Source: Scrofimicrobium canadense
GTDB lineage: Bacteria > Actinomycetota > Actinomycetes > Actinomycetales > Actinomycetaceae
Assembly (NCBI RefSeq): GCF_009696615.1
Contig: NZ_VULO01000008.1
Location: 1-64,000, forward strand
Length of the DNA stretch: 64,000 nucleotides
Direction of reading: 5' to 3'
Position numbers and translations under genes: made by a program
Notes under the pieces: generated by a model
Seen by the model: only the letters and a program-made list of their open reading frames with translations
What the model was told of the DNA's origin: nothing
Databases searched by the model: none
In this document: piece after piece, positions 1-9,544 of the stretch
Numbering within the stretch: the stretch's first letter is position 1
How the letters are laid out: the number at the start of each line of letters is the position of its first letter

Positions 1-38
1 CGAATGTAAGCCACAACCCCATTCTAACAAGGCCCCTA

Positions 39-722
39 GTGCCCCAACCCAGACACCCAAACCGCGTAAACAAGCCAAAACCAACAACCCAAAACGCCGT
101 CTCAGGACCCCATGTCAGAAGTCAGGCCTATGGCACCACGGCGCAAGATGCTAAACCTGCCGGACTGGGGATTACCTACACTCACTTCGTCCTCATGCAA
201 ATCATCGGTGTGGTCTTCTTCGCGATCTTCACCGCGGTGTCTGGAGTGATGGCAGACCAACTGGGCCGCCGCAGGCTCCTACTGTGGATATCGGCGCTTA
301 TCGCCGTCTTTGGGCTGGCTTTCCCAATATTTCTTACCATGCGAACTGAGCTCATGTTTACCGGCGCAATGACTCAATCTTTCCTCATTATTGGTTTCAC
401 TCTCATGGGCCTCACTTTTGGACCAATGGGTGCCATCTTGCCTGAACTATTCCCCACCAATGTTCGCTACACCGGATCCGCAATCGCTTACAACGTGAGT
501 TCAATCCTAGGTGCGGCGCTGGCTCCCTTTATTGCCGTGGCTCTATGGGCGGATGCTGACGGATCAACCCACACCGTCGGGTGGTATCTTGCCGGATCCG
601 CAGCTTTGACGTTCATTGCCCTATGGATCACTCGCGAGACAAAAGACGTCAATTACGACCAGGCTTCGGCTGATGATATCGCATTAAGCGAGGCGATGGA
701 GGCTGAAGGACTCCAAGTCTAG
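39..722 (+). CDS. MFS transporter, metabolite:H+ symporter type, C-terminal part only
   Basis: The product matches the second half of a major facilitator superfamily permease of the shikimate/proline-betaine (metabolite:H+ symporter) type. Roughly residues 45-205 carry five hydrophobic segments and the cytoplasmic loop motif ADQLGRRR. The segment GPMGAILPELFPTNVRYTGSA is also typical of this family. Family members are about 430-450 aa with 12 membrane segments, so the first six or seven are missing. The frame is open to the window edge, but residues 1-40 are Pro/Asn/Thr-rich and do not look like membrane protein. The gene is therefore either broken near position 150 or fused to unrelated DNA. 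Substrate is unknown. The stated start is arbitrary (GTG). Confidence 0.6.
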   Translation: MPQPRHPNRVNKPKPTTQNAVSGPHVRSQAYGTTAQDAKPAGLGITYTHFVLMQIIGVVFFAIFTAVSGVMADQLGRRRLLLWISALIAVFGLAFPIFLTMRTELMFTGAMTQSFLIIGFTLMGLTFGPMGAILPELFPTNVRYTGSAIAYNVSSILGAALAPFIAVALWADADGSTHTVGWYLAGSAALTFIALWITRETKDVNYDQASADDIALSEAMEAEGLQV

Positions 723-778
723 ATTTACCGATCTCCCCTTCCAGATCCTTTGGGCAAGAATAATGGCACACTGAAATC

Positions 779-1633
779 ATGACTTCGATACGGAATCTTT
801 CTCGATGGATATGGCTGCCTGTGATGTCAATACTGGTATTTGCTGCCATATATGGCATTGCAGTGCTGACATCACAGGGACAGGCTTTCGAAAATGCCGC
901 TCTGGCCGGGTCACGCCTCGAAGCTCCAGCTTTCATCACCGAGGCAGACGATGAGCTAGCCGCAATATCGTACACTTCACTGGCAGTTTCCATTGTCGTT
1001 GTATTCCTCATTGGTCTCATCCGTCGACGTCCGCGGCTGGCAATCGCTGGAGCGGGAACAATCATCGTTTCGGTCCTTGCAGCCGAAGCATTTAAACGCA
1101 TAATTCTCCCAAGACCTGCACTTGTCCAGGCGGCTGCGGATATCAGTCACAACTCCTTTCCCTCCGGACACACTACGATCGCGATGAGTATTCTTATGGC
1201 AACAATCCTGGTCGTCCCCTACAGGGGTCGCGGCTGGGCAATGTTCATCGTCTTCACATGGTCAACTGGAATCGGGGCAGCAACACTGGCCGCACACTGG
1301 CACCGGCTCAGTGACACTATCGGTGGCGACATGATTGCTTTAGGGGTGGGATCTCTCTTTTCCTTGTGGCTGGCGCGCAGCGGCGATATAGTTCCGTGGC
1401 GCGGTAAATCCTTTCCTTTTCGCACCGCATTGGTTGTGTTCATCGCGCTATTTGCTGCCGTCACTTTAGCTTTGGCGCTGGCCTTCGCATATTTTCTCCC
1501 CACTCTTAGTGGTGCGGATTATCAAAGCGGCGCTTACCAAGTCACCTATGTTGCGGCAAGTGCCGCCTCAACCATGACGGGACTGGTGTTTTGGTGGAGC
1601 TGGCATAGGTTGCAGGTCCCTGCAAAGTCCTAA
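779..1633 (+). CDS. PAP2-family membrane phosphatase
   Basis: This is an integral membrane phosphatase of the type 2 phosphatidic acid phosphatase family, acting on lipid phosphates such as phosphatidic acid or undecaprenyl diphosphate. The three active-site motifs are visible: KRIILPRP near residue 106, PSGHTT near 128, and HWHRLSDTIGG near 173 with the catalytic His. About six hydrophobic segments surround them, and the extracytoplasmic loop after the first one is longer than in minimal PAP2 proteins. It lies 56 bp after the transporter fragment and converges on hemW across a repeated element. The exact substrate cannot be read from sequence. Confidence 0.85.
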   Translation: MTSIRNLSRWIWLPVMSILVFAAIYGIAVLTSQGQAFENAALAGSRLEAPAFITEADDELAAISYTSLAVSIVVVFLIGLIRRRPRLAIAGAGTIIVSVLAAEAFKRIILPRPALVQAAADISHNSFPSGHTTIAMSILMATILVVPYRGRGWAMFIVFTWSTGIGAATLAAHWHRLSDTIGGDMIALGVGSLFSLWLARSGDIVPWRGKSFPFRTALVVFIALFAAVTLALALAFAYFLPTLSGADYQSGAYQVTYVAASAASTMTGLVFWWSWHRLQVPAKS

Positions 1634-1635
1634 TC

Positions 1636-1699
1636 CCCCGAACAAAACAGTGTCCCGGACTTTTATTTCCCGCCGGGATAGGTATTATGACACTGTCAC
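1636..1699. repeat. 64-bp conserved convergent-intergenic element, copy A
   Basis: Copy A lies between the convergent PAP2 and hemW genes. Its left block (1636-1658, with AAAACAGTGTCCCGG) and right block (ATTATGACACTGTCAC, 1684-1699) recur at 44931-44994 with identical spacing, while the middle 25 bases differ. The ends contain the inverted repeat ACAGTGTC / GACACTGT (1647-1654 and 1689-1696). Read on the minus strand, the second arm is followed by TTTGTT, so it could terminate hemW transcripts. Primary-sequence conservation at two distant loci suggests a repeat element or protein site rather than a chance hairpin. Confidence 0.6.
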
Positions 1700-1716
1700 A
1701 TGTCAGGGAGGGGAAA

Positions 1717-2868
1717 TTAGCCCTCCCAGCCCGCCAGCACTCGCGTAACGTAATCGGCCATAAGGCGCCCTTGTACCGTCAATATAAGACGTCCGTCGTT
1801 TTCAGTAACCAAACCTTCTAATTCAGGTCGCATTGGCGCCTGGACCCCCTCGCACGTGCGAATACTGAGCATCAGGCGTTCTAGTTCCCGGTCCTCGACA
1901 CTAAGTTTTTCGCCTTCGTGCATGGGAATTTCTTCGTCACGAACCCTCTGAGCGTATGCCAATGGGTGTTTCACATTCCACCACCGGGTATCTCCCACGT
2001 GGGAGTGAGCACCGGGCCCATAGCCCCACCAGTCCCAATCTCTCCAATATGCAAGGTTATGACGCGAAGCGAATCTTCTCTTACTTGCATCGAGGTGATC
2101 CTCGCCAGGAAGTGCCCTTGCAAAATTAGAAATTTCATACCAAGCGAAGCCCGCCTCGGAAAGCACTTGGTCTGTTAAGAGATATTTGTCGGCGGCTTCA
2201 TCTGGGTCTGGCTGCGGGAGGATGCCACGGGCTACCTGCGCATGCAGCTTTGTTCCTGGTTCAACAATCAAGGAATAGGCACTCATATGGTCGGGCTCTA
2301 GAGAAAGCGCATGCTCAAGGCTAGTCTTCCAATCCTCAAGAGTCTCTCCTGGAGTTCCGTAGATGAGATCCACCGAAAAATCGAGGCCTGCATCTCTGAC
2401 CCACTGGGCGACCACAGGTAGTCTTTCCGGGCGGTGCTGGCGGTCCAGTGTTGCTAGGACCTTGGGGACAGCCGATTGCATTCCAACAGACACCCGCGTA
2501 AATCCAGCGCTGGCTAGATCTTTCAAAGATTGAGCCGTGACCGTCTCTGGATTTGCCTCAATCGTCACTTCAGCATCTGTCGCTACAGGGAGGGCGTGCA
2601 GTATCTCAGCGAGGCTTTTGGCATCGAGCAGAGTAGGCGTACCTCCACCAAAAAACACTGTCCGAAATTTGCCTTCGATACAGCGTTTACTCATCTCGAT
2701 TTCGCGCAAAACCGACTGATGATAGTTTCCCCGGGAGGCTCCCGGCCCAAAATCGTTGATATAGGTGTTGAAGTCACAGTATCCGCACCGCACCGTACAA
2801 AACGGTATGTGCACATACGCGGACTTTGCCTTATGTGCGGGACTGATGGGGATGGCTACTTGCGCCAT
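1717..2868 (-). CDS. hemW: HemW-like radical SAM protein (heme chaperone)
   Basis: The protein belongs to the HemW family, long called oxygen-independent coproporphyrinogen III oxidase-like and now regarded as a heme-trafficking radical SAM protein. The 4Fe-4S/SAM motif CxxxCxxC is at Cys24, Cys28 and Cys31 after YVHIPF, followed by GGGTPT and the SVGMQS segment. The HemN C-terminal domain follows (YWRDWDWWGYGPGAHS). Length (383 aa) is normal. True HemN enzymes have an additional N-terminal region and a fourth Cys, which is absent here. The ATG at 2868 overlaps the trmB stop by 13 bp; a GTG at 2883 is an alternative start. It is the last gene of the lepA-trmB-hemW run. Confidence 0.9.
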   Translation of the reverse strand: MAQVAIPISPAHKAKSAYVHIPFCTVRCGYCDFNTYINDFGPGASRGNYHQSVLREIEMSKRCIEGKFRTVFFGGGTPTLLDAKSLAEILHALPVATDAEVTIEANPETVTAQSLKDLASAGFTRVSVGMQSAVPKVLATLDRQHRPERLPVVAQWVRDAGLDFSVDLIYGTPGETLEDWKTSLEHALSLEPDHMSAYSLIVEPGTKLHAQVARGILPQPDPDEAADKYLLTDQVLSEAGFAWYEISNFARALPGEDHLDASKRRFASRHNLAYWRDWDWWGYGPGAHSHVGDTRWWNVKHPLAYAQRVRDEEIPMHEGEKLSVEDRELERLMLSIRTCEGVQAPMRPELEGLVTENDGRLILTVQGRLMADYVTRVLAGWEG

Positions 2869-3551
2869 GCGGTAAAGTCCCACGTTTCTCTGCCAGCTTC
2901 AATCCCTCGACGTTCAAAGCGAGTGAGCACTCGCCCTTCCCACCGTGAGGTTTCCTCGAAATCGAAACTGGGCGAGTTTGCTAGCACTTCACGCATCTGC
3001 AGTGCGTAATCTTCCCAATCTGTCGCAAGTCTCCACGGCCCCCCACTCACGAGAGTACGGGCCACTTCTTCAGCGAAATCTGGGGAGACGAGTCTGCGCT
3101 TGTGGTGGCGGGCTTTACGCCAAGGATCTGGAAAGAATGTCCACAGTTCTGCAATCGCACCGTCTGAAAAAACTATTGGGAAAGCCTGCTGGGCGTCAGC
3201 TTCCATAATGCGCAGATTGGAAACACCAGCTTCCACAGCACGCGAAACAGCTTTGGCTATGCCTGGCTGCCACACCTCAAATGCCAGAAAATCACGCTCA
3301 GGTTGTTGGCGCGATGCCTCGACAATTTGTTCACCAACGCCAGAACCGATTTCGACAACGAGCTCATTCATGCGTCCGAAAATACTGCGCTGGTCAAATA
3401 CGTATTCCTCATTAATGGTTGTATGCCCATCGCTGCGAGGTACTTCAATCACAAAGTCTGACCCGTGATGCGCCAGGGTCCGCTGAAGGTTCTCAGGAAG
3501 TGCCCTGGCACGCCGAGTAAAAGACTTCGTGCGAGCCTGGTACCTGTTCAC
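2856..3551 (-). CDS. trmB: tRNA (guanine-N7-)-methyltransferase
   Basis: TrmB forms m7G46 in the variable loop of tRNAs using SAM. The Rossmann-type SAM site [14 protein letters not shown], the [13 protein letters not shown] segment and the family signature [16 protein letters not shown] are all present. The open frame extends to 3698, but the extra residues are basic and lie inside lepA. The GTG at 3551 gives a GTGA overlap with the lepA stop (TGA, 3548-3550) and a 231-aa protein of normal length, so it is chosen. Translation is probably coupled to lepA. Confidence 0.9.
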   Translation of the reverse strand: MNRYQARTKSFTRRARALPENLQRTLAHHGSDFVIEVPRSDGHTTINEEYVFDQRSIFGRMNELVVEIGSGVGEQIVEASRQQPERDFLAFEVWQPGIAKAVSRAVEAGVSNLRIMEADAQQAFPIVFSDGAIAELWTFFPDPWRKARHHKRRLVSPDFAEEVARTLVSGGPWRLATDWEDYALQMREVLANSPSFDFEETSRWEGRVLTRFERRGIEAGRETWDFTAWRK

Positions 3552-5389
3552 TTTTTTCCTGTCGGAGCTTCGGAAGTAAGAGCCGCAATAAAAGCTTCTT
3601 GAGGGACGTCTACGCTGCCTATCGACTTCATGCGTTTCTTTCCTTCCTTCTGTTTTTCCAAAAGCTTCCGCTTGCGTGAAATATCTCCCCCATAACACTT
3701 TGCCAGCATGTCCTTACGCAAAGCTTTGATCGTCTCACGCGCAATAACCCGTGAGCCAATAGCAGCCTGAACAGGAATCTCAAATTGTTGACGAGGAATA
3801 AGCTCCTTGAGTCGTTTAGTCATGCGCACACCGTATGCGTATGCTGCATCTTTGTGGACGATTGCCGAAAAAGCATCCACTTGTTCTCCATTGAGAAGAA
3901 TATCGACTTTCACCAAGTCTGCGGCTTGCTCCCCCGCTTCGTGGTAGTCCAGCGAAGCGTAGCCTTTGGTGCGGGACTTCAGCTGATCAAAAAAGTCAAA
4001 AACGATCTCAGCCAGCGGCAACCGGTAACGCATTTCGACCCGTTCAGGCGACAGATAGTCCATGCCCCCCAAGGTTCCCCGCCGCTCTTGGCAAAGCTCC
4101 ATAATTGAACCAATATATTCCGAGGGCGCAAGGATCGTTGCGTCAACCACCGGTTCGCGAACCTCAGCTATCTTTCCATCAGGATACTCAGAGGGGTTAT
4201 CCACCCGCAGCTCGGTTCCGTCCTCAGCAATCACCGTATAGACGACGTTGGGGGCCGTGGCGATAAGGTTCAAACCAAACTCACGTTCAAGCCTCTCACG
4301 CACGATCTCGAGGTGAAGCAGCCCCAAGAAACCTGACCGAAATCCGAACCCTAATGCCGCCGACGACTCAGGTTCAAAAGTCAAAGCGGCATCGTTGAGT
4401 TGTAGCTTTGTGAGAGCTTCACGCAGATCAGGAAAATCTGAACCGTCTACCGGGTAGATTCCAGAGAACACCATTGGTTGCGGATCACGATAGCCTTCTA
4501 GTGGCGTTGTAGCCCCCCGGATGGCGGTAGTCACCGTGTCACCTACGCGTGACTGGCGCACGTCCTTGACGCCCGTAATAAGGTAGCCGACTTCACCGGC
4601 TCCGAGCCCTTCGGAAGGCTTGGGCTCGGGTGAGATGACACCGACCTCTAATAGCTCATGGTTGACACCAGTTGACATCATCTTAATACGTTCGCGGTGT
4701 TTCAGCGCCCCATCAACCACACGAACATAGGTCACCACGCCACGATAAGAGTCATACACCGAATCAAAAATCATTGCGCGAGTCGGCGCTTCCAGATCCC
4801 CGTTAGGTGGTGGAACCGAATCGACAATGCGATCAAGAATGGCACGCACACCCTCGCCAGTTTTCCCTGAAGCGAGCATCACTTCCTCTGGATCAATCCC
4901 AATCAGACCGGCGACTTCTTCAGCATATTTTTCTGGCTGAGCACCAGGAAGATCAATCTTGTTGAGAACCGGGATGATAGTGAGATCGTTTTCCATCGCC
5001 AAATAGAGATTAGCGAGAGTCTGCGCTTCGATTCCTTGCGCGGCATCGACTAGCAGCAATGCCCCCTCACACGCTGCCAACGATCGAGAAACCTCGTAAG
5101 TGAAATCCACGTGCCCCGGTGTATCAATCATATTGAGAGCAAAAGATTCACCCCCGACAGTCCAAGGCATACGCACGGCTTGGCTCTTGATGGTGATGCC
5201 ACGCTCGCGCTCAATGTCCATGCGGTCAAGGTACTGGTCACGCATCTCCCGATTATCGACCACTCCGGTCAGTTGAAGCATGCGATCAGCAAGTGTGGAC
5301 TTGCCATGATCAATGTGAGCGATGATCGAAAAATTGCGTATGCGTGCTTGCGTTGTATGCAATGGACTCAAGGCCGTTGCTTCACTCAC
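3548..5389 (-). CDS. lepA: Elongation factor 4 (LepA), ribosome-bound GTPase
   Basis: LepA/EF4 is a translational GTPase that acts on ribosomes during initiation and elongation under stress. G1 (AHIDHGKST, residues 24-32), G3 (DTPGHVDF) and G4 (NKID) are intact. EF-G-like domains II, III and V follow, then the LepA-specific C-terminal domain ending in basic residues ([22 protein letters not shown]). Length (613 aa) is normal. The GTG start at 5389 has a GGGAGG-type ribosome binding site upstream. It heads a three-gene set with trmB and hemW. Confidence 0.97.
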   Translation of the reverse strand: MSEATALSPLHTTQARIRNFSIIAHIDHGKSTLADRMLQLTGVVDNREMRDQYLDRMDIERERGITIKSQAVRMPWTVGGESFALNMIDTPGHVDFTYEVSRSLAACEGALLLVDAAQGIEAQTLANLYLAMENDLTIIPVLNKIDLPGAQPEKYAEEVAGLIGIDPEEVMLASGKTGEGVRAILDRIVDSVPPPNGDLEAPTRAMIFDSVYDSYRGVVTYVRVVDGALKHRERIKMMSTGVNHELLEVGVISPEPKPSEGLGAGEVGYLITGVKDVRQSRVGDTVTTAIRGATTPLEGYRDPQPMVFSGIYPVDGSDFPDLREALTKLQLNDAALTFEPESSAALGFGFRSGFLGLLHLEIVRERLEREFGLNLIATAPNVVYTVIAEDGTELRVDNPSEYPDGKIAEVREPVVDATILAPSEYIGSIMELCQERRGTLGGMDYLSPERVEMRYRLPLAEIVFDFFDQLKSRTKGYASLDYHEAGEQAADLVKVDILLNGEQVDAFSAIVHKDAAYAYGVRMTKRLKELIPRQQFEIPVQAAIGSRVIARETIKALRKDMLAKCYGGDISRKRKLLEKQKEGKKRMKSIGSVDVPQEAFIAALTSEAPTGKK

Positions 5390-5449
5390 TGGGACCTCCC
5401 GATTGATGCTGCCTCAATATGGTCCCATGATGCGCGCATTTTAGGAAAA

Positions 5450-6412
5450 CTAGTGTGACACTCCACAAAGATCGCGGTACCGATTGCGCAGTTGCTGCAG
5501 TCCGGCACTCATCTGACACGGGTCACCCGTATATTGGGCTTGGTCAAGGAGCCGAGTGGTCACCTGGACCACAGCGGCAGCATCGTCTTGTTCAAGAGCA
5601 ATAGATAAAAGCACAGATAAAACCATCGATGTGAGTGCGTCTGCCACGTCAAGATGTTTCGCGCAGTCCTGCGCCAACCCCTCTAACTGTTCACGGGCAC
5701 TGTCCATCTGTCCCAGGTGCAGCGAAAGAATAGATGCATCATAACGGCCTCTCAGTGTAATCGGAGAGTACTGGCCGTAGATCTTGGTAAATATCAGGAT
5801 TTGCTCCAGCATAAGATCCCTAGCCTCACTCACGCGCCCATCCGAGGCAAGGAACTGGACGTAGTTATCCCGCGTCGTGAAACAATGCTCAGTCTCAGAT
5901 TGTCCCCATGCTTCAAAATCAGAGATTAAGTCGATGTAGATGCTTTCAGCCTCCGCCCGGTGCTCCCCTCCCTCAAAAATTCTGGCAGCATTGTTACGCA
6001 CGGCCGCGTGCAGTGGCTCTTTCAGATCCAGCACCACAGCAGCATCGGCTAGGAGACTCCTGGCACATTCCTCAGCTTTGGACTGTTTTCCGGCCTTCCC
6101 CAGCCAGTACATTTGTGTATTGCGCATCACCAACGCCATCGGATCTAAAGATCCCCATAGCTGGATGGCGCGCTGCGCGCATTGTGTTGCAACTTTTGCC
6201 GCGCGGTCTAGGTTCCCCAGTTCTGCCCACCAAGGAACTGTCTCACGCAAAGCAAAGATCGCATGATCTTCCGGTGGATCATCATTGAGAAACTCCGTGA
6301 TCGCGGCGATCGCGCGCTCAAACTCTGACCAGTAGGCGGCAACAAGGGCTTCTTTGACTTGGGCATGCTCAAAGAGGCCCTCAGGGGCTGGTATTTCACT
6401 GTATAGCTTCAT
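5450..6412 (-). CDS. Hypothetical TPR-like helical repeat protein
   Basis: The 320-aa product is almost entirely helical by inspection, with repeated alternating Ala/Leu-rich segments resembling degenerate tetratricopeptide repeats (for example residues 60-110 and 175-260). There is no signal peptide or membrane segment, so it is probably a cytoplasmic scaffold or peptide-binding protein. The open frame runs to 6544, but the ATG at 6412 is preceded directly by GAGGAAG, a strong ribosome binding site, and the upstream residues are not protein-like. It lies just upstream of lepA on the same strand. Function is unknown. Confidence 0.65.
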   Translation of the reverse strand: MKLYSEIPAPEGLFEHAQVKEALVAAYWSEFERAIAAITEFLNDDPPEDHAIFALRETVPWWAELGNLDRAAKVATQCAQRAIQLWGSLDPMALVMRNTQMYWLGKAGKQSKAEECARSLLADAAVVLDLKEPLHAAVRNNAARIFEGGEHRAEAESIYIDLISDFEAWGQSETEHCFTTRDNYVQFLASDGRVSEARDLMLEQILIFTKIYGQYSPITLRGRYDASILSLHLGQMDSAREQLEGLAQDCAKHLDVADALTSMVLSVLLSIALEQDDAAAVVQVTTRLLDQAQYTGDPCQMSAGLQQLRNRYRDLCGVSH

Positions 6413-6721
6413 TCTTCCTCCGTAATAGTCGAATAGTCGTGACCACACTCTGCACGGTTTTTCCCAAGCTCGCCTCCACCCCCAACAGAAAATGTGGATA
6501 AGATCAAAAGGAAAGCCTGTGGACGAATAGGTGACACCTTTCACTGCCAGGAATAGTTTCTGAGTATCTGACGCTGCTAAACTTGGTCATTGGATTCTCG
6601 GCCAGGTCGGGCCGCGGATCTGCTTCGCGTCGTTTGCAGGGTGCCCCACGCCCAGTCCCGACAGTGATTCACCCCTCACCGACCGTTGTATCTAAACAAA
6701 CTGACGAGGAGAAACCGACCA

Positions 6722-6985
6722 GTGGCAAATATTAAGTCTCAGAAGAAGCGCATCAAGACCAACGAAAAGCGCCGTGTCCGTAACCAGGCGGTCAAGTCTG
6801 AGCTGAAGACTCTAGTTCGTAAAACCCGTGAAGCTGTAGACGCTGGTGATAAGGCAGCTGCAGAAGAAAATCTGCGTGTTGCCAGCCGCAAGCTGGACGT
6901 TGCAGTATCAAAGGGTGTTATTCATCGTAACCAGGCTCGCAATCGTAAGTCGAAGCTTGCTAAACGCGTAAATGCAATGGACTGA
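6722..6985 (+). CDS. rpsT: 30S ribosomal protein S20
   Basis: S20 binds 16S rRNA early in small-subunit assembly. The very basic N-terminus ([17 protein letters not shown]) and the motif [15 protein letters not shown] are diagnostic. The GTG at 6722 has a GAGGAG site upstream and gives 87 aa, the family norm. Upstream in-frame codons to 6686 are not used. The gene is monocistronic and ends in a clear intrinsic terminator. Confidence 0.96.
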   Translation: MANIKSQKKRIKTNEKRRVRNQAVKSELKTLVRKTREAVDAGDKAAAEENLRVASRKLDVAVSKGVIHRNQARNRKSKLAKRVNAMD

Positions 6986-7005
6986 GACCTTCTCACTCTA
7001 TCTTC

Positions 7006-7031
7006 GGCCCGGCTCCAAGCCGGGCCTTTTT
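7006..7031 (+). terminator. Intrinsic terminator of rpsT
   Basis: A perfect 9-bp GC-rich stem (GGCCCGGCT / AGCCGGGCC) with a 3-nt loop is followed by TTTTT, 20 bp after the rpsT stop. Confidence 0.93.
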
Positions 7032-7096
7032 CTTACCTCTAGGGTCTTCCTTGCGGAGGTCTTCATGCAACAGACTGGGCGATATGGCAAGTGCCT

Positions 7097-7112
7097 GGGC
7101 GGCATGCCGCCC
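7097..7112. repeat. Perfect 16-bp palindrome GGGCGGCATGCCGCCC
   Basis: The palindrome lies between rpsT and the 3' end of holA. It could form a hairpin that ends holA transcripts, but no T-run follows on the minus strand, so its role is open. Confidence 0.4.
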
Positions 7113-7173
7113 TGTTTACAGTTTTATGACCCCGTAGGTGGGACCCGTACGTGGGAAGAGGTACCGCACATCA

Positions 7174-8106
7174 TCAACGCGAAGCATTAGACCTTAGCCG
7201 GGAAATATCGATGATGCACTTTTCGATGGCGTGGTCAGCTGATCCGGGGGCTCCTTTAAGGACCGAATCTGCTTGAGCAAGGAAACACATGGCTTGCCCC
7301 AATTGGTCGTCATCCCAGCGCCGCAAACTCTCCCGAGCCGCCGTTCCCCGGTATCCTGCAGGTGCACTACCCGCACTTGCCAAAGCCATATCGCGAAACT
7401 TCATGGCAACCGCACCTAAAAGTGGAATATCTTCCACTCCAACCGAGCGCGCCTGCCTGTAGAGCAACAACGCCCGTGGTCCCTGCCCTGCAACGATGGC
7501 ATCGGCAACCTCAAAGGCAGTTGCTTCTGTCTGCCCCGCAAAGAAGGACTGAATATCATCGTCGGCTACGCGCGGACCATAGTCGCTCACCAGTTGACGC
7601 ACGGCCCCCAACACCTCATACAAGTCGCGTCCCACCGCGTCGACAATCATTGCTGCAGCGCGAGCACTAATAGTGCCACCACACGCTTTGGCTTCCTCTT
7701 GGACCAGTTGGATTTTCGCCCGATCATTGCGCAACTGAGCGCATTCGATCATCGTAGCTCCGGCTTTCTTTGCCTCATCAATAATTTTTCTATTCTTGTT
7801 GCCCCCGCGGTGACGCAAAAGCATCTGAACGCCGGAAGCAGGCTGCGCAATATACGCTAAAACGTCCTCTACACACGCGGCCCCAGCACGGTCTAGATCA
7901 TCGAGAATAATCAGTCGTGCTTCCTCAAAAAGAGATGGTGCGCATATCATCTGCAAGCGCCCCGGCTGGTAGCTAACCGCGCTGAGTTTTGTCACCTCAG
8001 TTGAAGGATCTGCAGACAGGACTTGTGTCCGTATCCGCGCCACCTCACGATCCCCCAGCGCTGCTTCGCTGCCCCGAATGAGAGTGATACCCTCCGCGTG
8101 TGCCAC
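7174..8106 (-). CDS. holA: DNA polymerase III delta subunit (clamp loader)
   Basis: HolA is the clamp-loader subunit that opens the beta sliding clamp. The 310-aa length, the start ITLIRGSEAALGDREVARI and the segment RLIILDDLDRA match the family. The C-terminal helical collar part (QADSVLKGAPGSADHAIEKCIIDI) is also typical. The GTG start at 8106 lies within the end of comEC, overlapping it by about 62 bp. The start cannot move far downstream because the first beta strand begins at residue 7. The comEA-comEC-holA order is the usual bacterial arrangement. Confidence 0.9.
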   Translation of the reverse strand: MAHAEGITLIRGSEAALGDREVARIRTQVLSADPSTEVTKLSAVSYQPGRLQMICAPSLFEEARLIILDDLDRAGAACVEDVLAYIAQPASGVQMLLRHRGGNKNRKIIDEAKKAGATMIECAQLRNDRAKIQLVQEEAKACGGTISARAAAMIVDAVGRDLYEVLGAVRQLVSDYGPRVADDDIQSFFAGQTEATAFEVADAIVAGQGPRALLLYRQARSVGVEDIPLLGAVAMKFRDMALASAGSAPAGYRGTAARESLRRWDDDQLGQAMCFLAQADSVLKGAPGSADHAIEKCIIDISRLRSNASR

Positions 8107-9544
8107 CGATGCGCCTCCTAAGCGATTGCCATACCACCACTAAAACTATCAGGGGAATCCATGCTAGTGGAGCCAACCACCCTGAGAACCAGGGCACCTG
8201 CGCTGCCGGCAACTGTGCACATGTTGTCGCCACGAACGCTATCCAATCAGCGCAAGGGGCTACCAACGCGCACAAGACTTCAGCACACTGCGGCGCCCAC
8301 ATACCGCAAGCGGCGGCAAGCATTCCCCCAATGGTCACTACAGGAATTACTGGTGCAACAAGGATGTTTGCCAGCGGTCCCCACAGGGGCAGCGCATCGT
8401 TGAAAGTCAGCAGTACTGGCATTGCCCATAGTTGGGCTGAGAGAGTCAATGCGGCCGCCTCGATAAAGAACCGGAATATTCGATTCTTCACACGCCAACA
8501 TTCCATCAGCTCTCTGCCAGTGAATAAGAGACCCCATGTGGCCAGTACTGACAGTGCGAAACCGATCTCTACGGCGATCCACGGGTGAATTAGCACGCAA
8601 AGGAGAACCACAATCGACAGTGTGGTCTGTGGCTGTCCACGCCTACGCCCAGCTAATCCCCACGATGACACCCAACAGGTCGCTACAGCTCGTATAACGC
8701 TGGGTTCTGGGCCGACGACACCCAAGAGAAGTAACGCAAATACGGCCGCGATGGTTGCCCGAGTGATCCGGCCTCCTGGAATAACCGCTCCTAATACACC
8801 AAGTGCAATCGCTAAATGCGCCCCTGAGACAGCGGTGATATGGATGAGTGACACCGTTTTCATCGCGTCTTTCACTTCAGATTGCAAGTTGCTTTCATCA
8901 CCTAGTGCCATGCCTGGTATGAGACCTTGGGCCGCCGAACTCAGTTTTGCAGTTCGCTGGTGCAGGTTTTGCCGTATCTGCCCTACTATTGCTTGCCATC
9001 CTCGGGCCGGTTCGTAGTGACGCACCCCTTTCGCCTTCACGACTCCAATCAACGGCGGAGTATCACGAAAGCCCTTTTTCAGTGCCCCATATACTCTGAG
9101 GCGGTCGTATCGGTGGAATGCTTTGATGGTATCGCCGGAGATGACTGCTTCTGCCATTGACAGATGCACTACATTTCCACTGTCAACCTCTACTATTTCT
9201 ATGCGAGCATCCCACTGAACTGAGCCCCAGGAAGAGACTCTCCGTTGCGGATCTTCTTTGAGGATCACCGAGAACACAGCAGTCTGCCCGTCATACATCT
9301 TCGCTGCCGCATCTCTTTCGTACCCCTGCATGGCAAGTGTTCCCGCACCAAAGCCAAGCAACAATGCCAGACACCATACGCCGCCCGTCAGCCGCATCTT
9401 TGTATACACCAGGCACGGTAGCGCAGCGATTACGGCCCCCCACACCAGACCGGTCAGACCAAGTACGACTCCAAGCCATGTTGCTGCCGCGATGGGCACC
9501 AAACGGTAGTCTTGTGGTTTCCTCTCAGGGGCAGAGGCTATCAC
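8045..9544 (-). CDS. comEC: ComEC/Rec2-type DNA uptake channel, short form
   Basis: ComEC is the inner-membrane channel that moves single-stranded DNA into competent cells. The signature HITAVSGAHLAIALGVLG (near residue 230) sits between an N-terminal extracytoplasmic domain and eight or so membrane segments. The protein stops at 499 aa with a basic tail and lacks the C-terminal metallo-beta-lactamase-like nuclease domain of full-length ComEC (about 750 aa). It overlaps comEA by 20 bp and holA by 62 bp, so the three are surely cotranscribed. Confidence 0.85.
   Translation of the reverse strand: MIASAPERKPQDYRLVPIAAATWLGVVLGLTGLVWGAVIAALPCLVYTKMRLTGGVWCLALLLGFGAGTLAMQGYERDAAAKMYDGQTAVFSVILKEDPQRRVSSWGSVQWDARIEIVEVDSGNVVHLSMAEAVISGDTIKAFHRYDRLRVYGALKKGFRDTPPLIGVVKAKGVRHYEPARGWQAIVGQIRQNLHQRTAKLSSAAQGLIPGMALGDESNLQSEVKDAMKTVSLIHITAVSGAHLAIALGVLGAVIPGGRITRATIAAVFALLLLGVVGPEPSVIRAVATCWVSSWGLAGRRRGQPQTTLSIVVLLCVLIHPWIAVEIGFALSVLATWGLLFTGRELMECWRVKNRIFRFFIEAAALTLSAQLWAMPVLLTFNDALPLWGPLANILVAPVIPVVTIGGMLAAACGMWAPQCAEVLCALVAPCADWIAFVATTCAQLPAAQVPWFSGWLAPLAWIPLIVLVVVWQSLRRRIGGTRGGYHSHSGQRSSAGGS

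Noticed and set aside
3552-3698. N-terminal extension of trmB
   Set aside because: The extra residues are encoded inside lepA and are not family-like; the GTGA overlap start at 3551 explains the normal length.
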